Assembly: GCF_000003815.2 (NCBI RefSeq)
Contig: NC_049989.1
Location: 18,491,803 to 18,555,802 of the forward strand
DNA: 64,000 bases
Reading direction: 5' to 3'
Source: Branchiostoma floridae
Taxonomy: Eukaryota; Chordata; Leptocardii; Amphioxiformes; Branchiostomatidae
The notes beneath the pieces are model-generated. The model did no database searches. It was not told the origin of the DNA and was given only the letters and a program-made list of their open reading frames with translations. A program made the translations under genes and the position numbers. This document shows, piece by piece, positions 50,493-63,700 of the stretch. Within the stretch, counting starts at the first letter, position 1; every line of letters starts with the position of its first letter.

Positions 50493-53400
50493 TTAGTAGA
50501 CTGCATTAAACAAACTCGAAATACACATGGAGATGATAAGTCCAAGGCTCCAAGCTGCTAGGGAGCCGTTATTGCAGTCTTGCCCTAAAAATACAGAAAT
50601 GCAAAAAGATGAATTTTGAAGTATAATAAAAAGATTTAAAATATCGAATTAAAATGCATATGTAACAATTGAGCATTATAAGACAGGAATAACTATTCTT
50701 TAATCATTTGATGCCAGAGATCAATTACCTAATGCTACGAATGGTAATATCACATCATAATGTAATGAGTGAGGTGTTCTTACGTTTGGTGAGCCTCATT
50801 GCGACAGCTCCGTCATCTGACGAAGCCTCTTCCTGAGAAGCCTTACAGAGCCACGGTGGATTTCCTGCTTTCGACAAGTACAGTTCTCCGGTGTCCCCCA
50901 AATTCCCTACATCATAGACCTATGAAAGAATGAATAGCAAGAATCTTGATAGCTTTCTTGTTTCTTTGTTTGAGCTATTTAGCCTAAATACCTGGTCGCT
51001 AAGATGCTACAAGAAGGAATTCTTCTCATGTCAAGGGACAAAATCGCATGTACAACATCCTTTTTATTTCTTTGAAACCTACACAGTCAAGCAAGCGTTC
51101 ATGTTGACGGACTTGTTTATTCTACCAGGATAATTTACGACTGTATCTATCCATTAGTAACAACCCTGCGGTTCCTAAGTAACCAATGTAGTGATAAATC
51201 CGTGATTATAGCACCTTATTTTCAGCTTTGCCACTGCGTTAAATTGACGATTAAACGTCAGTAGGTAAGGAAGTAAAAAATACCATGTCGACGGAAAGGC
51301 ATTACACGAATTAACGGCTTCAGGTGGCTTGCACAGTTTACTTACAAAACAATGGTAGTCAGGAATGTTGTCGGCTGACACACTACGCTCCATAGTCAAC
51401 AAGTAGCCCTTGTTTGCCGAGTCACTTGTCCAGTTTGCCACACACTGATACTGGCTTTGTTGGGCAACTTTGTTTGCCTCTGTTGATTACAAAAATGCTA
51501 CCTTTCATTAATCCTTTTAGTAAGTAATGGGGCAGTAAAATTAGCCACATGGACCAAGTCTATATGATTGTATAATCTCTGAATATGATAAACATAATCA
51601 TATATATATACATAGTATATATAAACATAATTACTTTTTTATGACTAAAAGAGGTCAATATTGGAGTCCTTATTGTTTTAACGTCCTTGGTGTATCTGTT
51701 AGGAGTATTTCCCTATTTTAGAACTTTAGAACATTCTATAGCCTTCTAGAGTAAAACGGCGTGCAGTATTAAGATATGTTATAAATGATTACCATTGTAA
51801 CAATAGAGTGTGTTGCAGTCACGAGTGTAAATTACAAAACAGTACCCACTTGGGCATGCACTGTAAGAAATGTTCATCACTGTAGGATCCTTGCATGCGT
51901 CGACTGCTGACACCGGATCATAACACAGTATGCCATTCTCGTTGTAGGTCATCTCAAAAACTCCTTGAATTGGGTACGTCTTTGCGACTGGATTTATTTC
52001 TGAAGCAACAGGCAGTCGTTCAGGTCAGTTCAGTTCTTCACCCACAGAGGTCAGTTAGGAAAGTCGTATAGGAAAATAAATCATCTTGCAAAGTTTAAAC
52101 CGGTGAATCTGCAGGGAACTAAGTGTCATCGATCTATTTCTAATATTGTTTTAAGAAACGTTGGGAATGGCTAGAAAAGTGGTAGGCACAACGCATGTTC
52201 AATGCTTATCCAACCGAATCATTTAAAAAGACCAATGTCAAAAGATTTGGATCATTCTGCCAGAAAACTTACGAAACAGTCCAACATTCGTGCCGACATT
52301 TCCCAGCGAAGAACAGTCAAGACTGGCGAGAAGTGGAGAGTCTCTACCTGAAAGCAGTGGAAATGCAAGGTATAAGAATAATTCAAATATATGCAAATAA
52401 AATCATATGTCCCATTATGCGCTTATCATTGTCAATGTCTACGGTTTCAGATGTTAAAAATGAAACGTTAACGTCAATTAAAAATAAACTTCCTTGTATT
52501 AAAAATTCAACTTTTCTTTTCTTCATACGTTTACTTGGCCATGAAATGTTGCTGAAGTTGCACCATTTCCAATTCCTGCTATCATAGAAACATATAATTC
52601 AATGGTTTTCTTACCTAAGTCAAGTCGCGTAAAAGTGCTGTCTCTCTGTTCAATAACAATGCAGCGGTATCTAGAATGAACGTATCCATTTTTAAAGACA
52701 ACATGTAAGATAATCCCTCATAACCCATGTCATATGCCTACACGCGTATGGCATGCACTATAATAATAGTATAGATTGTAGGGCACAACATTGCTGCGAA
52801 ATATTCCCTTTAATTCATATATTAGCATTTCAATAATTTCTGTGCCTCTATAAGTAGTGGTTAACTAAGTAACAAGATGGACCAACTGTGTGCAAACACA
52901 TCACATCAAATTAAATGTATTTCGTGAAAATACAAGGAAACATGTGTGCGACTATTTACCTAAGTGATCCTGTTGCGTTCACGAACAGACGAGTGGTGTA
53001 AATGCCGTCACCATTTGGCCCATTTTCACAGTCAATCTGCATGAAGAGACTGCCCGATGTGTCGAAAAGGGACATGGTAGTCTCATTAACCGACAGAGTT
53101 CCGACATTATCGGGTATCCTCGGTGTGTATGTCTTGTATACCCACTCGCCCACCACATTTCTGGGAAAGGTGCAGGCTGTAAAGCAAGTCAGACAGATAA
53201 ATCTTTACATTTATCACACCCTTCCAACTAACATTGCTGTTGTACATAAATCTTCGAAGATTATGGGGCGTTCTCTGCCGAAGGTCATTTACCACCTTTC
53301 CGTTTCTAGCCTACAGTACTAAAGGACAATTCATCCATATTTCAAAGTAAAAAAAAAAAAAAAACACTCATTTATATTTACAGATTATAGTGTAAGATGT

Positions 53401-53685
53401 TGACGGTAGCAAAATTTGAGATATACACGTGTATGTTACTTTCATTGAAATTTAGCTACGACTTCTAAGTAGGGACGTCGATCAAAAGGCAAACACATCC
53501 AATGAGCACACAAGCAGCTCACAGAAGCTCCGGATGTTCCATCTATCTACCGAATCTTTTTCATGCTGACATGTCTGTTCCATAAACCCAGGTTTCAAAC
53601 GTAGAAATACGTTTCATTTACCTGCGATGACTGTGTCAACGGCTGACACGATGACAACGATGAAAACAACGTAAGCGGCTTTCAT
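50493..53685 (-). CDS. G2: paralogue of G1, secreted and probably GPI-anchored
   Basis: Eight exons: 53622-53685, 52960-53176, 52615-52670, 52273-52347, 51850-51999, 51346-51479, 50784-50919 and 50493-50584, giving 307 aa. Signal peptide MKAAYVVFIVVIVSAVDTVIA is followed by ACTFPRNVVGEWV, YRCIVIEQRD, LCYDPVSAVDAC, CVANWTSD, YHCF and GNPPWLCKASQEEASSD. The C-terminal hydrophobic stretch (AAWSLGLIISMCISSLF) has almost no tail, as in GPI signals. Intron phases are 1-2-1-1-1-0-1, identical to G1, so the two are paralogues despite low residue identity. Exon 5 has a second in-frame donor at 51793 that would add 19 residues including three cysteines. The function is unknown. It sits head-to-head with the VWA7-like gene. 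Confidence 0.85.
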
Positions 53686-54728
53686 GTTTTGTGGCTCCTG
53701 AGTGGTTTATGTTCCTACTTCTTCTCTCACTTCCTCGTCTGTCCCGTGACCTGTTGCTAAGTCTGTTGTACTGTTCCTCAGCATGGGTACTAAAAACGCT
53801 TATCTGGCCAACAATCACTTAGCACACATTCCATTGATCTCGACCTATGAGCTATGGTGCATTAGTAAAGCTGGTGGCAGGTGGACACGACCTGAGTCAG
53901 TCAACAACATTACTCAATGACATCACCTCTGACTTCAAATACCTCTACTGAGTGCGAAATACCAAACGATTCAACTATTAGCATATCTATATAAACACAA
54001 ATACTTAAAAATACTCAAGCGTTTTATCATCCGGTAAGACATGAGGCTGTGACACAAATACAGTATACATTTACTGGTAACACTGAACTTAACAGAAATG
54101 TAATTAACTCCTCAGTGGATCAGCAGTCATTTATAGGTGCCATATATCAGAAAAGTACAGTGTACTTGGGTTTGGTTCCATGTTATCGAACCGTCTCCAA
54201 AGGATGTAGAGATAATTGCGACCGGACAAACCAGCAACTCATGGGATCTTAAATGGGTATCTCGCTGGTCTCGCGGCAAGTCGGCAACTTCACTACAAAC
54301 CGGTCAAGTGACTTGCCCGAGCAATCAATGAATTTCATCGATAAAAAGGAACGCGCTTTGTACGTTTCGTTGTCTTTTAGTCATACTTGTATTTTGCATT
54401 ACATCCCAATCATAAGATCAAGGGTAGCAAAAATAATCCGACTTAGGTCGTGCGTGGTCGCCAAAGTTCCACAGTCCAGTGAGATGCGAGTTTAACGACA
54501 ACAAGTCAGAAGCCAGACGTACGTCATGTTTACCAGACAGGTAATGTTTGTCTGACACACAGATTACAGTGGGTCGTTATGGCGGCCGAAGTACAGTCCG
54601 CAACGTTTGTTCAGCAGCTGTATTGCTTATCTGATAAGGATGTTTGACTTACTCAGCTGATCGCAGACGCGGGCTCTTAAGCTGTTTTTTTCTTTATCAG
54701 AGGTCATTTTCTATTGCACTGTCGCGAT
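53686..54728. promoter_or_regulatory. Shared divergent upstream region of G2 and VWA7-like
   Basis: About 1.04 kb between two start codons pointing away from each other. TTTTTTTCTTTATCAG just before 54701 looks like a splice acceptor, so the VWA7-like gene may have a 5'UTR intron here. No confident core promoter motif is visible. Confidence 0.4.
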
Positions 54729-57700
54729 ATGGCTTGTCGTTTAGTCCTCGAAGTGTTTTGTCTCTCTACTTTTTTGTTCTTGCCAGCGGAGAGCTTTCTT
54801 CCGAATCACTGGAGTTCGCATTACCCGTTGAACCCCACGGATTACACTCATGAAGACATCACTCAGTTTGGCGTTCTGAAAGCTGTCGCCAAGTTTTTCG
54901 AAGACAACCCGCCTTCTGGTACATCTTTTACCTCTGGCCAGCTACAGAACCTGATTCCGTTCACACCAACAAATGTGTTTCAAACATATTTCGGAGGTAG
55001 ATTCTTTCACATATTTCATTCTAATACATTGTTGACAGAAAATAGAGGCATTTGGTTCATAGACGGATATTCGTACATGTACTTCCTTATAATGTTAATA
55101 GATGTACACTGACAAATTGACTTATGTAATGTCTTATATTGCTAGACACATACAAGGTATTTGGGTATATGAATATTTGGAGTTTTAACTTTTCACACTT
55201 AAGTTTCTAGGGTATAAACATGTTACAGTTCATTTGTCTATTTATCTATACATTATCCATTCATTGACTATAATTGAATTTATATGTAGGATATTTTTAT
55301 TATGTCAAAACTTTTATTTTCAATCACTTTAAAAGAAAATGACCAGAACCCATTTTCATCAATCATATGGTAACCCTTCGTTTTCTTTGTTGCATATATA
55401 ACTAATATGATTACTAATTCTCATCATTACTTCATTTGTCCCATGACTTTTATTCGTNNNNNNNNNNNNNNNNNNNNNNNNNNNNNNNNNNNNNNNNNNN
55501 NNNNNNNNNNNNNNNNNNNNNNNNNNNNNNNNNNNNNNNNNNNNNNNNNNNNNNNNNNNNNNNNNNNNNNNNNNNNNNNNNNNNNNNNNNNNNNNNNNNN
55601 NNNNNNNNNNNNNNNNNNNNNNNNNNNNNNNNNNNNNNNNNNNNNNNNNNNNNNNNNNNNNNNNNNNNNNNNNNNNNNNNNNNNNNNNNNNNNNNATATC
55701 TTAAAGAATTCAACATGCATGACGAACCCAATCGTGGTTGCTAGAAATGGAAAACGCCGTATGCTTCAGGAAGTAAAGTATATTCGGCAAAGTTTTATTT
55801 AAACAATGTCAGAGTTTGGGAGCTGTATCTATGCATTACTGATGATGGAAAATTCCCAGTTCGTTTCACAACAGTTTGATGTTTCCCATGTGCCCATTGT
55901 ACAAATGTCTTAAGATGTTGATGATATTGACTTTTAGAATTTGTAGAGAATGACGCAAATGGTCATGTGCAGAGCCACCCTTTGCTGAATTCAGACAAGA
56001 CGCTAGTCTCGGAAGCTTTTTCTTGTCGACATTTCACATATTATACGTAACTGGGAAATTCATTTGACGATCTTAATCAACCAAAAAGCTATCTGACATT
56101 ACCATAGCAATTTTTGAACACGAAATGAACGACCTTTTGCTGCCATACGATAGAAACCCACTTAGTGACATTTCTTTTCTATCGTATATTTTGCTTTACG
56201 CCATCTTGTTGTCCCTGGTTTAAGTGTCATTTTTAATTAGAAGAAAATGTGAAATTGATATCCCACCTTATTTGGCCATGTAACGTGTACAAACCAAGCT
56301 TTGCGATATGAAGTCCAAATATTTGGCTGTTTATAAACAAATTTCCTTTTTAAGGCATATCCATGATCAAAACCAAAGAAGGTACTTAATCGTGTATCTC
56401 ACTGGACTGCGGCACGTTGTCGAGCCACTACATCCTAAATTGGACTTGTGTTACCCTTGACTTTATATTTGGATGGGAATATAGTACCAAGAGTACAAGT
56501 ATGACTAACAACAGTAACAGGACAAGAAAAAAACACAAAGCATAAAAAGATTTGTTTTTTTATCGATGAAATTAGTTGAGTTGCTTTGTCAAATCGCTCG
56601 GACACAACAGCGCCAACAACGCGATATTCAAGAATTAACAAGATATTCAGATTCACCTTTGGTCAAACAATAACCTTTAAGCAGCCTTTCCCGTGCAGGA
56701 CCTCTTCCACTAGACCGTATAGCGACCAAAACTGGACGTGTATTACCCTTGAGTTTATAAGTTTGATATGATAATTATGATTAAAATGCAACAATACACA
56801 CAGAGCGCACAAACTTTGTTTATATATGAAATTCCCTGGGCGATTTGTGAAAGGTCTGGTAGCTCAGCGGTCTCAGCCTCTAGTAGAAAGGTGATGAAAG
56901 ACACAACATCGGGATCAAGACAGGGATCTGAAATCAGCACATGGGTCACGAATATTCTGTCGCTGCTGTCTTTGATCAATGGCATTTTTTTTCCACAGAG
57001 GTAACCTCGGCAGAGAAGCTACAGAATGCGATTACAGACATCATTGACGCAAATTCGAGGGTTGATAGTGACTATTCGACCAGTGCTGCCCATCACATGG
57101 GTGGAGAGGCGATACAGTCAGGTAAACCTGAAACGTACTATTACCACATAAACATGAATGTAACGTAGTAACGGGTACAACTTTGCATTAGTCTAAATAG
57201 TAGACTGTGAAATTGGCTATTATTAGACTTAAATATTTTTGCTTGTTGTGATCCATCTTGTGATTGTGCACCAGGCGTTGTGATATGACGGCACAATGGA
57301 TGTTTGAAATATGTAGCTGATATCGATTAGAAACTCAATATTCAATCAGAATATAGCACATTATAAGCAACAAGGCATACAACGGAGGAGAGAGACAGCA
57401 AGAGAGATTGGGAGGTCAAATGTATGAGCAATGTATTTTTGTATTCCCCCAGGTAATATTAGACTCATCTCGCAGCGGGACGCTTTGCTAGGTGTGTTGG
57501 CTGGAGATCAACCAAGTTATGAAGTTGCCAGAGACATGATAGGGCTCTACCTCCACGTCTTGCAGGACTTCTACAGCAACACAAACTGGGTAGAACTCAA
57601 TGGCGCCGTCCCTTATGAAGACCTTGGTAAGAAGAGTCACGTACGAATTCACTGCACACATTCTCTTTGATTTGCCTATGTTCTTCTTTTGTTTTTAGTA

Positions 57701-60700
57701 CCCACCTCCACTACACACACTAAGCCCTGTACCTGGACTCCTATCCCTGGTAGAGGGTACTGTCCAATACAGGATAGCATTTTTTATGCCCAGCAAAGTA
57801 ATTACAAGAACACCAATTTAGTCAAGATGACCAAAGTAGCGAATACAAGGGGTTACTGGTTACGTGAATATGATAGCCTTCTTTAAATGATTTGTTTTTC
57901 TGTGTGGACATCGCTAGGACTCCAGAATAGACCTCTTCAGCCAGTGGCATCTGCCGCAATAGACACCTGTCAAAACTGTGTGACATATATCACGGAGTAA
58001 GTACACAAAATTAATATCATTATAATTTCCTTTAAAATCTAACAATTATGTATAGTATAGAAAAATTGTGTTATCGATACAATATTGTGCGATATAATAC
58101 TTTTTGGAGTTATATAAACTGATTAGCTTCTGTCTTTTTGTAGAATAAAATTGTGCTGTTGTTTTCGAGTGGCAGGAGTAAACGCCGATATTATTACCGT
58201 ATTACCAAAGAAATTGTACGAGTGCATTTTAAATATGACGTTTCTGTGGTTGACGGAAACGGGTAACAAGTAAACACAGTAGATTGCGAACATGATCATA
58301 ATAACTTCCTAGTGTAAATAAACACATCCTGATTCAGTGAGCTGGCGTGTGGTGTTCATCAACCAACACATGCCAAAACAACATTAGGCACACATGAATA
58401 ATGCCATTCCTTCCATGTTTCGCCAGTGGGTCTGTTGACTGCCAAAACAATCTTATCGCCGGGTCTCTACTAACAAGTGGATACAAGAGTGGCCAAACAA
58501 TTACAAAGCCAGTCGGTGCGTATACAACCAATTAAGTCAGCCTTTACGTACCTTTAAGATTAAATGTAGGTATGCAAAAATAAATTCAATTGTTGCCTTC
58601 ATGTGCTTTCAGTGGTTACATCCCTTTTTGGTAAGTGCAGTCATGGGGGACTGATGGATGATTCGCGTCTGCAAGTCCCGACAGGAGGGATCAATAAAGA
58701 AACCAGCGTCCCTGACCTCTCACCACATTACCACCTGCACGGTCCCGCCGCACAGGCTGCAATACAGGCAACAATGAACTTTTTTGTTGCGCCAGGTCAG
58801 AGGTATTTTCTTGCCATACAGTGAACTTAAAAAAAAGAATTGAAGTAGAATCAAGAAAGATAATCTCCAAATCTGAATATTTGAAAAAAATATGGGGAAA
58901 AATATGGGGTAACTTTTTCTATATAAATATATATTACCAATGCCCCCCTTTTTTGCTTGTTCTCAAATAACGTTACAAACTGAACATTACATTTGAGTCT
59001 TCATCCCAATTGTTCAACTTAGACTATCAATTCAATTTCTGTAATTACGAGTTGAGTAGAAGACATAGGTTTTCAAGCTATGTTCCATGGTTAAAGAAGT
59101 ACATTCTCTAAATGTAAATGTCACAGCCTATGTGTCATTAAAAATCATATTTGTTCCAGGTTACGGGCTTCTATCACAGATCGGCTCAGACAAATTCAAG
59201 CAGCTGCTAAACCTCGGTTCCGGAAACTCCTTGGTGTTTGTCATCGACATATCAGGCAGCATGAGCAATGACTTAACAGCAGTTAAGCGGGAAACAGTTG
59301 AAATTGTTAATAGCAATACTGGCGTCACTGCGCCGTACAACTACATTCTGTCTACTTTTAGTGATCCAGGTGAGTTGACTAGGAAATTATATAACGTTAT
59401 ATGTTGGATATTACGTAATCACTTAAGGCAATTGACGGAGCATTTGCCCCCCTCCCCCACTAGTGTGTAATATTATGTACTATAAATTACTATGGTATTT
59501 GTGTGTGTTTGTGTGTGTGTGTGATCTTGGCATCGAATGGAATGATTAACTGTCGTGTGAAAGCAATAACATCCACGCGCAGCTTTCAAATCTAGCAGAA
59601 GGATTTTTGTCCTTTCAAACTTTTAAACTGAAATTATGTTAAACAATCCGTTTAACACTTTCATGTCATCACCGCAAAAAAAAAAAACAGGGAGACTTCA
59701 CGGCTTTTTTCCTTGTCAGAGCATCCATACGCTAGTCAAGACATTGAAAAGTTACTCTTAAACATTATGTGACATTCTGGATGGCGTGATTATCAAGAAT
59801 ATCCTTACCTGACATAATTCTCAAACATTTTTTTTTGACGAGAAACAATTTCTTGTCGTTCCTGCAGAGATTGGCCCGGTGCGCACCACCAGGAACTCTG
59901 CTCAAATGATCAACTGGCTAAACGGGTTATCGGTGTCAGGTGGAGGAGACTGTCCGGAATACTGCTTCAGTGGAATCGAACTTGCTCTCAGACAGTGTCT
60001 GCCTGAGTCAAAAGTGTACGTCTTTACGGACGCTGATCCGAAAGATCCAGAAAAATATGATTCCGTTGTATCATTGGTAACTGAAAAAAGGACAATTATC
60101 AACTTTCTCCTGACAGGCGAGTGTAGCAGACGCCAGGGGCAAGAAGAAAGTGCTCCTCAACCCAAAGGTAAGGTCTTGAACAACCCATTTCATAGATTGA
60201 CTTGTTTGTTGACCAGATTACACAATGTCTAGAGTCATCTTCTTCAAAACGACTGGCACTGCATTTTCCGAAAAGAGTGGCTGTCTCACTTGTTTACGAG
60301 TATATGTAGATTGGGTATGACAGCTAGCGAATTTTTTCCCTTACAGGTGGCGATCACACAAAAAGCTTTAGCGATCTGTTTGGGCAACTTGCACAGGTTT
60401 CAGGTGGATCTGTCTACGAAGGTGACAAGGACGAGATAGACGAATTGACCGAAGTCATCAATGTAGCCGTATCCAACTCCGCGCCGGTGGTTCTCACAAA
60501 AGCCACATTGTCACCTGGAAGTGGACGAGTCGTGCCCATACAGATTGACAGCACCCTCCAGGAGTTCGTCATCTCTCTAGTTGGCAGCATTTCCGCCCCT
60601 CGTGTCACTGTAGAAACACCTTCAGGTTTGTCACATCCATACTTTTACATTGTGCACTTTTATCCATTGCAGCGCCAAGCGTTACGCACATCCTGTTTTG

Positions 60701-63700
60701 CTCGTTGTATGGTTGCTCAGTGATCGCCGTCTAGTGGGATGGGATCGTACCAAATCACCTACAGTTTTCTTTTGAAAAGGCTTTGACCAAGTACATGAAG
60801 TCTAAAAACACAAACTATATATTAGAAGTACAATGAATGGTGACATTCGTATAGATCTGGAAAACCATCATTGATAAATTGTCTACAAATACTGTAGTAT
60901 TGAAGTACAATTATTTGCTATTTAATTCGTCGCTAACACTCAAATTGTAAAATGTCCATATTATGTCAATATGGTTGAATAGGGTCATCAATAGAATTTT
61001 GCAATCATTTCTTTCGACAAACAGCTATCGATGTGGTGCAATCTACAGAAAATCATTTTCTCTTATCTACAGGATCTACACAAGCATTTGGTACCGCTGA
61101 CGCAGAAATCGCTGTAAACGTGGGTAACAACCACGTCTATCGTCTCAACAGTCCACAGCCGGGTTCATGGAAGCTCAGGTTTATCGGTACGAACAAGTTT
61201 ATCTCCAACATTTACATTATGATTTGACATAATGATTTGCTAATTTTCAAAAACATGATTTGTATGAGGACTTGCAATGACTGACGTAGTCGGCATTGAA
61301 TGCCTGTCAACTGATAAGACAAAAAGCCTTAAACAAGTAACATAGTACATCCTATCACCACACTTGTGACATAGTCAAGACTATACAGTTATTCTATAAA
61401 TTGATTATTTCATGCTCTGCACTATATTACAGACACTCAACAGTATATGCTGGAGGTGACAGGAAAGAGCACTGTTGACTTTACCTACCAGTTCGTGAAG
61501 AAGGGGAGTAACGGCATTGTTCTTCCAATCGAAGGCAGACCCGTGGCAGGTAATTACCTATACCGTGTAAAACATTTCCCTATTTGACATTATTCACTCT
61601 ATTAGGTGTACATAATTGACATTGGAAGTGCTGTGGCACACGGTCATTTTGTACACACGGGACAAATTTCATGATATAAAATCAGCGACCTTTCTACAGG
61701 TGTGAACACATCTATCATAGCAGAAGTTCTTGGCTCAGAGAATATTCGAGAGCTCAACAGACTTGCACTCGTGAATGGAGAAGGGCAGGAGTTGGTATCT
61801 TCCGCACTCGTCTCACTGGGAGGAATACTAGGAACCAAGTATTCTACTGCCCTTGTCCTTCCCTCCACGGTAAAGTCACCATGTGTAGCAGCACTCTATT
61901 TTGTTTAATATGTACTGCTATACTTAAGTGGAAAAGTATTAAGAAATGTTGGCAATATAGTAAGCAATATAGATGAATGCAATTTGTACTCAGTTAGCAT
62001 CTTTAACACGTGCCTTTATAAATGTTCAAAGCTTTTCTTTGTTGCTGCACGCCATACACAATCAGAGGGGAATTGAATACATATCTAAGATATTCTGTCC
62101 ATCTAATGTTTTTTTCTAATAGGAATTCCGAATGAAGGTTGAAGGGATGGATGTGAACAATAGCACTTTCCAGCGTGTGCAGTCAATTTTCATCAACCCA
62201 CAAAGCTTCGAGTTATCTCGTGAAGGCCAAAAAGGTGGGTTGACCTCTACACAATCTCAAAAGTGTAACAGGTTATGATATTACAAGTTCCAAAGCTACA
62301 CACATAATACAAACTGTAAAATGCACAATTTCCCATGTATTGTGCACTATACGTAATGATGAATATCGTTTTGTTTGTTTCAATTTTGCCTTAGAACAAC
62401 TCTATGCAGGCAGCACAGCTGATGTTCATTTCCGGATTGTGAACCATGGAAGCAGGGCCACATTTACTGCAACAGCAACGGATGATGTATCTATGGTGCA
62501 ATCTGTGTCATTCAGCACGATAACGTTAGATGCAAATGCAAACTCTACCGGCTACATTCGTTTTAGGGCTCCAAGTGGGGCAGCAGTTGGAACCACAAGG
62601 TATGTAGACTTCATCAATTTCCAACACTTATATCATCCCGATAGATGAATCGGAAATGTCACACTATTTCTAAAAAAGGGCTACTTTTTAAAACCTCGAA
62701 TGTTCTTTTCTATTTCCAGTACTGCAACTCTGTCTGTGTCAGGCTCAGGCGGCATGTCAAATTCAATTGTAGTCAGGATGACTGTAGAGCCTCGCATTGT
62801 TGTGGTAAGTACTTTAGCCTAACCTAACACTAACGCTAGATCAAGTTTGAAAAAACACAACCAACATTACATCATAAAATATTAAAAATGTCGTAAATAA
62901 GATGTTTTAGCTGTTTGAAGTTGATTGAAAAATCAATTAAAATTTAAAGTACATTAAATAAAGACATGTAAGACAATAAGTTACCATAATAATCTATTTC
63001 CTCCAGTGCATTTATGGTATATCATGGCTATATGCTCTCTAAATATTTTGAAATTTTAATAACTGATGTATTAATGCATCAATGTTGAACTTGATGTAAT
63101 CATTGTAGAGAAATTTTATGTAACAATTGGTGCAATTCGTGTACATATTTTGTTTCATATAAATGTCACATTCCATACCAACCAGTAATAACAGACTGAT
63201 GATAAAGCTGTATCTGATATCTATGCATTGCAAAACTTGTTTTGACGATATCATTGTTGTATTCACGGTCTAGACTGTAGACACAGTTGACCCAACTTGC
63301 ATAATCAGGACAGCTACCGGTAACTGCACCCTAGAGCAGCAGCATTCTTCCACATGCCACCTCCACCAGTGGTCCTTAGATGTGGAGGTCAGGGACGAAG
63401 ACTCTGGGGTCTACAGTCTTACTGCATCACCTGGTGGGAATGGAACTTCTTTCACTCATGACAGCTTCACCCCAGGCGCTGCTGGCACAACCATCGCTGC
63501 TACGTATACGTAAGTATTAGACCTTGTTGTCTAATATAATAGTAGGTTGTAATGTTGTTTTGTCATATCACGATGTTATTATATCATTTCAATATAGCTA
63601 ACAGTGTTGTTTGTGGAAATCATTTATTTTTCACAACCCTATTTATTTGTACCTCTTTCCACTAAACGGCGCTCTCGCAGTATGGTAATGTACATACGCT

